Source of the DNA: Nitrosomonas sp.
Lineage (GTDB): Bacteria; Pseudomonadota; Gammaproteobacteria; Burkholderiales; Nitrosomonadaceae
Reading direction: 5' to 3'
Assembly (NCBI GenBank): GCA_024281675.1
Contig: JAMXAG010000006.1
Location: forward strand, 62,001 to 126,000
DNA length: 64,000 nucleotides
A program made the translations under genes and the position numbers. How positions within the stretch are numbered: the first letter of the stretch is position 1; each line of letters begins with the position of its first letter. The notes under the pieces were generated by a model. That model searched no databases and was not told the origin of the DNA. It worked only from the letters and a program-made list of their open reading frames with translations. Shown here piece after piece: positions 60,209 through 64,000 of this stretch.

Positions 60209-60913
60209 ATGACTCCTTTTCTAGGTGAATTGATAGGTACTTTTATTTTAGTATTATTAGGCAATGGCGTCGTAGCCAACGTCGTGCTCAATAAATCCAA
60301 GGGTAACAATGCTGGGTGGTTGACCATTGCAGCCGGTTGGGGAATTGCGCTTTTTGTGGCGGTTTATGCCGTAGCCGCTTCCAGTGGCGCACATTTGAAT
60401 CCTGCGGTAAGCATTGGCCTCGCGGCTGTGGGTAAGTTTGCATGGAGCGATGTCCCTATTTATGCACTGGGGCAAATGCTAGGGGCGATGTTGGGTGCAT
60501 TGGTGGTATGGATTACCTATCGTCAGCATTTCGATGTAACGACTGATCCGGACATGCAACTAGCGGCATTTTGTACCGGACCAGCCATCCGCAATCCATT
60601 CTACAATATCGTTACCGAAGCGGTGGGTACTTTCATGCTGGTGTTTGGCGTCATGATGATAGTTTCGCCGCAGGCAAGCCTGGGTGCACTGGATGCCTTA
60701 CCGGTCGCTTTGTTATTATTTGGTATCGGCTTATCACTGGGTGGACCCACCGGGTTTGCGGTTAATCCTGCACGTGATCTAGGACCGCGCATTATGCATG
60801 CGATTCTCCCGATGACCAATAAACGCGATAGTGATTGGGGTTATGCCTATGTACCAGTGGTAGGTGGCATTCTCGGCGGACTGATAGCTGCGGTGGTTTA
60901 TTCGATGCTGTAA
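60209..60913 (+). CDS. MIP-family channel, glycerol facilitator type
   Basis: 234 residues from ATG 60209 with AAGGTG upstream (an earlier in-frame ATG at 60164 adds 15 unlikely residues). Six helices with both NPA boxes: GAHLNPAVSIGLA and FAVNPARDLGPR. The Asp in NPARD marks the aquaglyceroporin (GlpF) group, so glycerol or similar small solutes rather than water alone are the likely cargo. No glpK neighbour. Confidence 0.92.
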   Translation: MTPFLGELIGTFILVLLGNGVVANVVLNKSKGNNAGWLTIAAGWGIALFVAVYAVAASSGAHLNPAVSIGLAAVGKFAWSDVPIYALGQMLGAMLGALVVWITYRQHFDVTTDPDMQLAAFCTGPAIRNPFYNIVTEAVGTFMLVFGVMMIVSPQASLGALDALPVALLLFGIGLSLGGPTGFAVNPARDLGPRIMHAILPMTNKRDSDWGYAYVPVVGGILGGLIAAVVYSML

Positions 60914-61257
60914 CGCTTTGCCAAATCTTTAACAACCTGTTAAAGGTCTTTGAGGTGGTCGATGCAAGGTAGAAACAGGTAAGAAATGCAGCTTATCCTA
61001 ATACGTGAGTATTGTCTCATCCATGAAATATCAGACGGTAATTTGTCATGAAAGGCACGCAGCATCAACCTGAGATATGATCAAATCTGAATTAATTAGG
61101 GTGAAAAAACTTTCGTTATTGAGATGCGGAAAAGAATCGGGAAGGAAAAGGACAGTATAAAGAACTCAGCCGCAAGCGACCGAGTTCTTTATCTGATTAA
61201 GTAATTTGTTTACAGAGGGATAAGGAATACAACTGGTTGTTTATACAAATTGAACCA
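60914..61257. other. gap between the MIP channel gene and yaeQ
   Basis: No supportable gene. Near its left end CTTTAACA (60927-60934) pairs with TGTTAAAG (60938-60945) around three bases. A stronger hairpin lies at 61157-61192 and is listed separately. Confidence 0.4.
61157..61192. terminator. hairpin between convergent genes, probable terminator
   Basis: ATAAAGAACTC (61157-61167) and GAGTTCTTTAT (61182-61192) are exact reverse complements, 11 bp, around a GC-containing loop. Position between two convergent genes and the A/T flanks of the stem suggest a bidirectional terminator. Confidence 0.6.
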
Positions 61258-61791
61258 CTAGTTCTTCAGCACCACCCAACTCACCTCACATTCTCCCGAT
61301 TCCGTGGCCACATAGGCCGATTCTTCAGTAATCGTGACGGAAATATCCATTGTGCGTTGTACCAGTTTTGCCAGTGCTTGAATATTTGGCCAGGGAAACT
61401 GGAAAATGGCCGCAGTTAATGGGGTGAATTTTGCTTGTTCTTGCATCCACCAGACATTCGATTTGGTGTTAAAGCTATATACTTTAACCATTTGAGCAAT
61501 CCGGGTGGCTTTCTTGATTCGATCCGGGGCGGGTTCTCCGACATCGATCCATAAGGCAATCCGGCCATCCGGGGTATGGGCCCATAGGTCAGGTTCTTCT
61601 GCAGTACTCAATCCTTTGGTAAGCGTCAGGGATTCCTGTGCATTGATACAAAATGCCAGCATGCGCACCATCATGCGTTCCAGCGTTTCGGATGGATGTT
61701 GGGCGATAGTCAGGTTGAGCGTATCGTAATAATTACGATCGAGATCGGTCAACGCAATTTTGAATTTATAGATGGTTGGTTTTAATGCCAC
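61258..61791 (-). CDS. yaeQ: YaeQ family protein
   Basis: 177 residues from GTG 61791, which gives the usual YaeQ start (MALKPTIYK); a TTG four codons earlier is an alternative. Conserved LTDLDRNYYDTLNLTIAQHP, SETLERMMVRMLAF, ALWIDVGEPAPDRIKKA and VWWMQEQAKF. PD-(D/E)XK-like fold in the family; function not established. Precedes nothing on its strand, follows the ABC-F gene by 86 bp. Confidence 0.92.
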   Translation of the reverse strand: MALKPTIYKFKIALTDLDRNYYDTLNLTIAQHPSETLERMMVRMLAFCINAQESLTLTKGLSTAEEPDLWAHTPDGRIALWIDVGEPAPDRIKKATRIAQMVKVYSFNTKSNVWWMQEQAKFTPLTAAIFQFPWPNIQALAKLVQRTMDISVTITEESAYVATESGECEVSWVVLKN

Positions 61792-61877
61792 AGGTACATC
61801 CAAAAGCTCATAACCAAAACCGGTACATTACTGAAGATAATGAAGGAATCATGACTTTCATTGCTCAAAGTTTCAAC

Positions 61878-63482
61878 TTATCCAATGCCTTGTGATTGCA
61901 AATAATCCTCATAATTACCTTTGAAGTCGTTAATGCCGTCCGGCGTCATTTCAAGTACTCGCGTAGCCAGCGAAGAAACGAATTCGCGGTCATGGGAAAT
62001 AAAAATCAACGTGCCGGTAAATTTTTCCAGTGCGCTATTTAGCGATTCGATGGACTCCATATCCAAATGATTGGTCGGTTCATCCATCAGCAAAACATTC
62101 GGTTTCTGCAGAATCAACTTGCCGAAGAGCATGCGGCCTTGTTCCCCGCCGGAAATTACGCGGGTGGATTTTTTGACATCATCGCCTGAGAACAATAATC
62201 GGCCCAGTGTGCCGCGGATCGTTTGATCGTCATCATTGCTTTGCCGCCATTGATCCATCCATTCGGTCAATGACAGTTTTTCTTCAAAATCAGCCGCATG
62301 ATCCTGTGGAAAATAACCAGGGCGTGCTTTCTCGGCCCATTTGATCTCGCCCGAATCCGGCATTAGATCACCTGCAAGGCAACGCAGCAGCGTAGTTTTT
62401 CCGATGCCATTAGGGCCGATGATGGCGACTTTCTCGCCGGCTTCGATATCAAGGCTTAAATGATCGAATAGAGGCTTATCCAGCCCAGGGAAATCCTTAC
62501 TGATTGCTTTGATGGAAACCGCCAGGCGATGCAGCTTATCTCTGTCGTCCACTTCAAAGCGGATAAACGGATACTGGCGGCTGGAGGGTTTGACATCTTC
62601 CAGTTTGATTTTCTCGATCTGTCGCGCACGGCTGGTTGCCTGTCGGGCTTTCGACGCGTTGGCAGAGAAGCGACTGACAAAAGACTGCAAATCGGCAATC
62701 TGCGCTTTCTTCTTGGCATTGTTGGCTAGCATGCGCTCGCGCACTTGGGTCGAAGCGGTCATGTAGTCATCATAGTTACCGGGGTAGATGCGCAGTTCGC
62801 CATAATCCAGATCAGCCATATGCGTGCACACGCTGTTCAGAAAATGCCGATCATGCGAGATGATGATGATGGTGTTTTTGCTGGCATTGATGACATCTTC
62901 CAACCAGCGGATGGTATTGATATCGAGATTATTGGTCGGTTCATCCAGTAATAAGATTTCCGGATTGGAAAATAAGGCCTGCGCCAACAATACACGCAAC
63001 TTGAATCCGGGTGCAATCGCGCTCATCAATCCCTGATGTTGGTCAGAGGGGATACCCACCCCAAGCAGCAGCTCTCCGGCACGTGCTTCGGCAGAATACC
63101 CATCCAGTTCGGCAAATTGCGATTCCAGTTCGGCGGCATGCATATAGTCTTCTTCAGTGGCATCCGGATTAGCATAAATGGTGTCGCGTTGCTGTTTGAT
63201 ACGCCACAATTCCTCGTGTCCCATCATGACGGTGTCAATGACGAAACACTCTTCAAAAGCAAATTGGTCCTGGCGTAACTTCCCTACCCGTTCGCCGCTG
63301 TCGACCGTGACATTACCAGCAGATGGCTCAAGATCCCGGCCTAGAATTTTCATAAAAGTCGACTTGCCGCAACCATTCGCGCCAATCAAACCATAGCGGT
63401 TACCCCCGCCGAATTTTACGGAAACATTTTCAAACAGCGGCTTGGCGCCGAATTGCATGGTGATATTAGCGGTTGTAATCAA
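61878..63482 (-). CDS. ybiT: ABC-F ATPase, YbiT type
   Basis: 534 residues, two ABC domains, no membrane segments. First Walker [19 protein letters not shown] and Walker [18 protein letters not shown]; second [17 protein letters not shown] and [14 protein letters not shown]. The first signature is degenerate (APGFKLRV) and the second is canonical (ISGGEQGRM), as in YbiT. The P-site linker lies at about 240-320. Acts on ribosomes rather than in transport. Stand-alone or cotranscribed with yaeQ. Confidence 0.93.
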   Translation of the reverse strand: MITTANITMQFGAKPLFENVSVKFGGGNRYGLIGANGCGKSTFMKILGRDLEPSAGNVTVDSGERVGKLRQDQFAFEECFVIDTVMMGHEELWRIKQQRDTIYANPDATEEDYMHAAELESQFAELDGYSAEARAGELLLGVGIPSDQHQGLMSAIAPGFKLRVLLAQALFSNPEILLLDEPTNNLDINTIRWLEDVINASKNTIIIISHDRHFLNSVCTHMADLDYGELRIYPGNYDDYMTASTQVRERMLANNAKKKAQIADLQSFVSRFSANASKARQATSRARQIEKIKLEDVKPSSRQYPFIRFEVDDRDKLHRLAVSIKAISKDFPGLDKPLFDHLSLDIEAGEKVAIIGPNGIGKTTLLRCLAGDLMPDSGEIKWAEKARPGYFPQDHAADFEEKLSLTEWMDQWRQSNDDDQTIRGTLGRLLFSGDDVKKSTRVISGGEQGRMLFGKLILQKPNVLLMDEPTNHLDMESIESLNSALEKFTGTLIFISHDREFVSSLATRVLEMTPDGINDFKGNYEDYLQSQGIG

Positions 63483-63752
63483 AGGGCTACCTGCTGATGA
63501 TTGTTGTAAGAAAGGGGGGCATATTCTAAACGTTTTTCAACGGGTCTGCTGTGTTATGAAAAATGTTAATCCACAGACTCGACGATCCATTGCACGAAAC
63601 GGCGGTTGGGGGGGTATGCTTCGCAAGTATGGAATTTTTGGGAGGGGTCTAGAACCTTCTTGCAATGAAATTTAAAATGATGACAGTTCGATACAAAACG
63701 AGGAGATAGAATGAATACTACCGGATTTGCTATTACACTTGACATGATATAT

Positions 63753-63782
63753 CGCGTCATTTCGGACGTCTAAAATGACGCG
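63753..63782. repeat. perfect 10-bp inverted repeat over a start codon
   Basis: CGCGTCATTT (63753-63762) and AAATGACGCG (63773-63782) are exact reverse complements around ten bases. The right arm holds the ATG at 63775 of the broken gene that follows. The upstream stretch 63483-63752 has a run of seven G near 63608 and no gene that I can support. Confidence 0.75.
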
Positions 63783-64000
63783 AATCAAGATATTCCTGGC
63801 GTCCTCATCAGCATTAGCGGAAGACACGAGATCCAGATCAACCGAAAGAACAAAGATTGGATTGAACGGGACACATTTCTCGACCTCGTAATGTGGGAAG
63901 ACTTCTTGGATGCACTCTCGTGGACGTGTCTACAAGACGAATACAACAAGTCGATACGCGAGTGCGACGTTTTTGTAATGTTGCTCTCGACCAAGGTTGG
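63775..64000 (+). pseudogene. broken N-terminal fragment of a TIR-like receptor/effector family gene (runs off the window)
   Basis: ATG 63775 opens with TRIKIFLASSSALAED, then the frame is lost. From 63828 another frame gives EIQINRKNKDWIERDTF, VMWEDFLDAL, LQDEYNKSIRECDVFVMLLS to the window edge. Family members known to me run these two segments together with a few more residues between, so about ten bases appear to be deleted near 63824-63828. The frame from the ATG ends at TAA 63889. The family has a TIR-like fold at the N terminus of larger signalling or defence proteins; that assignment is from memory. The stretch looks more GC-rich in codon use than its neighbours. Confidence 0.6.

Noticed and set aside
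63785-63994. Minus-strand frame of 69 codons
   Set aside because: It is antisense to the TIR-like fragment and has no recognisable content.
1-64000. CRISPR arrays, rRNA genes, complete insertion sequences, prophage
   Set aside because: Read through for repeated spacers, transposase motifs and rRNA sequence; none seen.

Overview
The window looks like chromosome from a betaproteobacterial ammonia oxidiser of the genus Nitrosomonas. The decisive evidence is a hydroxylamine-oxidation cluster (haoA-haoB-cycA-cycB, 32.5-36.8 kb, minus strand) with an eight-haem HAO, a tetrahaem c554 and a NapC-type tetrahaem cM552. A complete urease operon with a urea channel, hopanoid genes, a low GC content and a proton-pumping NADH dehydrogenase all fit. 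The urease and base composition suggest the N. oligotropha/N. ureae side of the genus rather than N. europaea; that is inference.

Layout. 0-6 kb: an unknown membrane protein, a class III ornithine decarboxylase-like enzyme, hopanoid genes (squalene-hopene cyclase and hpnG) and an MlaA lipoprotein. 6-13 kb: housekeeping genes (ExbB/TolQ-like, xseA, DUF423, dsbB, xerD, ogt, htpG). 13.4-28.0 kb: the full 14-gene nuoA-N operon on the minus strand, preceded by tRNA-Leu(GAG), secG and tpiA. 29.5-32.3 kb: pstC-pstA-pstB without pstS or phoU. 32.5-36.8 kb: the hao cluster. 36.9-44.4 kb: rpsT, malic enzyme, a dienelactone-hydrolase-type protein, small exported proteins, holB, tmk, an AmpD-type amidase and a TIGR04073 protein. 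44.8-52.9 kb: a porin, then ureDABC, ureEFG and a urea channel, all on the plus strand and closed by a strong terminator. 53-58.5 kb: exported redox proteins (an MsrA/thioredoxin-like/MsrB fusion, a His/Met-rich dihaem peroxidase, a cyanovirin-like domain joined to a c-type haem protein) and an unknown membrane protein. 58.6-64 kb: metY, a GlpF-type channel, yaeQ, an ABC-F protein and a broken TIR-like gene running off the right edge.

How the genes work together. HAO oxidises hydroxylamine from ammonia oxidation; c554 and cM552 carry the electrons toward quinone. Complex I is then likely to run in reverse to make NADH in such chemolithotrophs. Urease and the urea channel supply ammonia from urea. 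Malic enzyme, tpiA and pst serve carbon and phosphate metabolism.

The most unusual points are: at least five reading-frame breaks packed into about 2 kb of the hao cluster while nearly all other genes are intact; a perfect 13-bp hairpin at the haoA-haoB junction that coincides with a frame break; a perfect 16-bp palindrome across the porin signal-peptide start; a long acidic tail on cM552; and the unusual exported fusions at 53-58 kb. I saw no CRISPR array, rRNA, prophage or complete insertion sequence.
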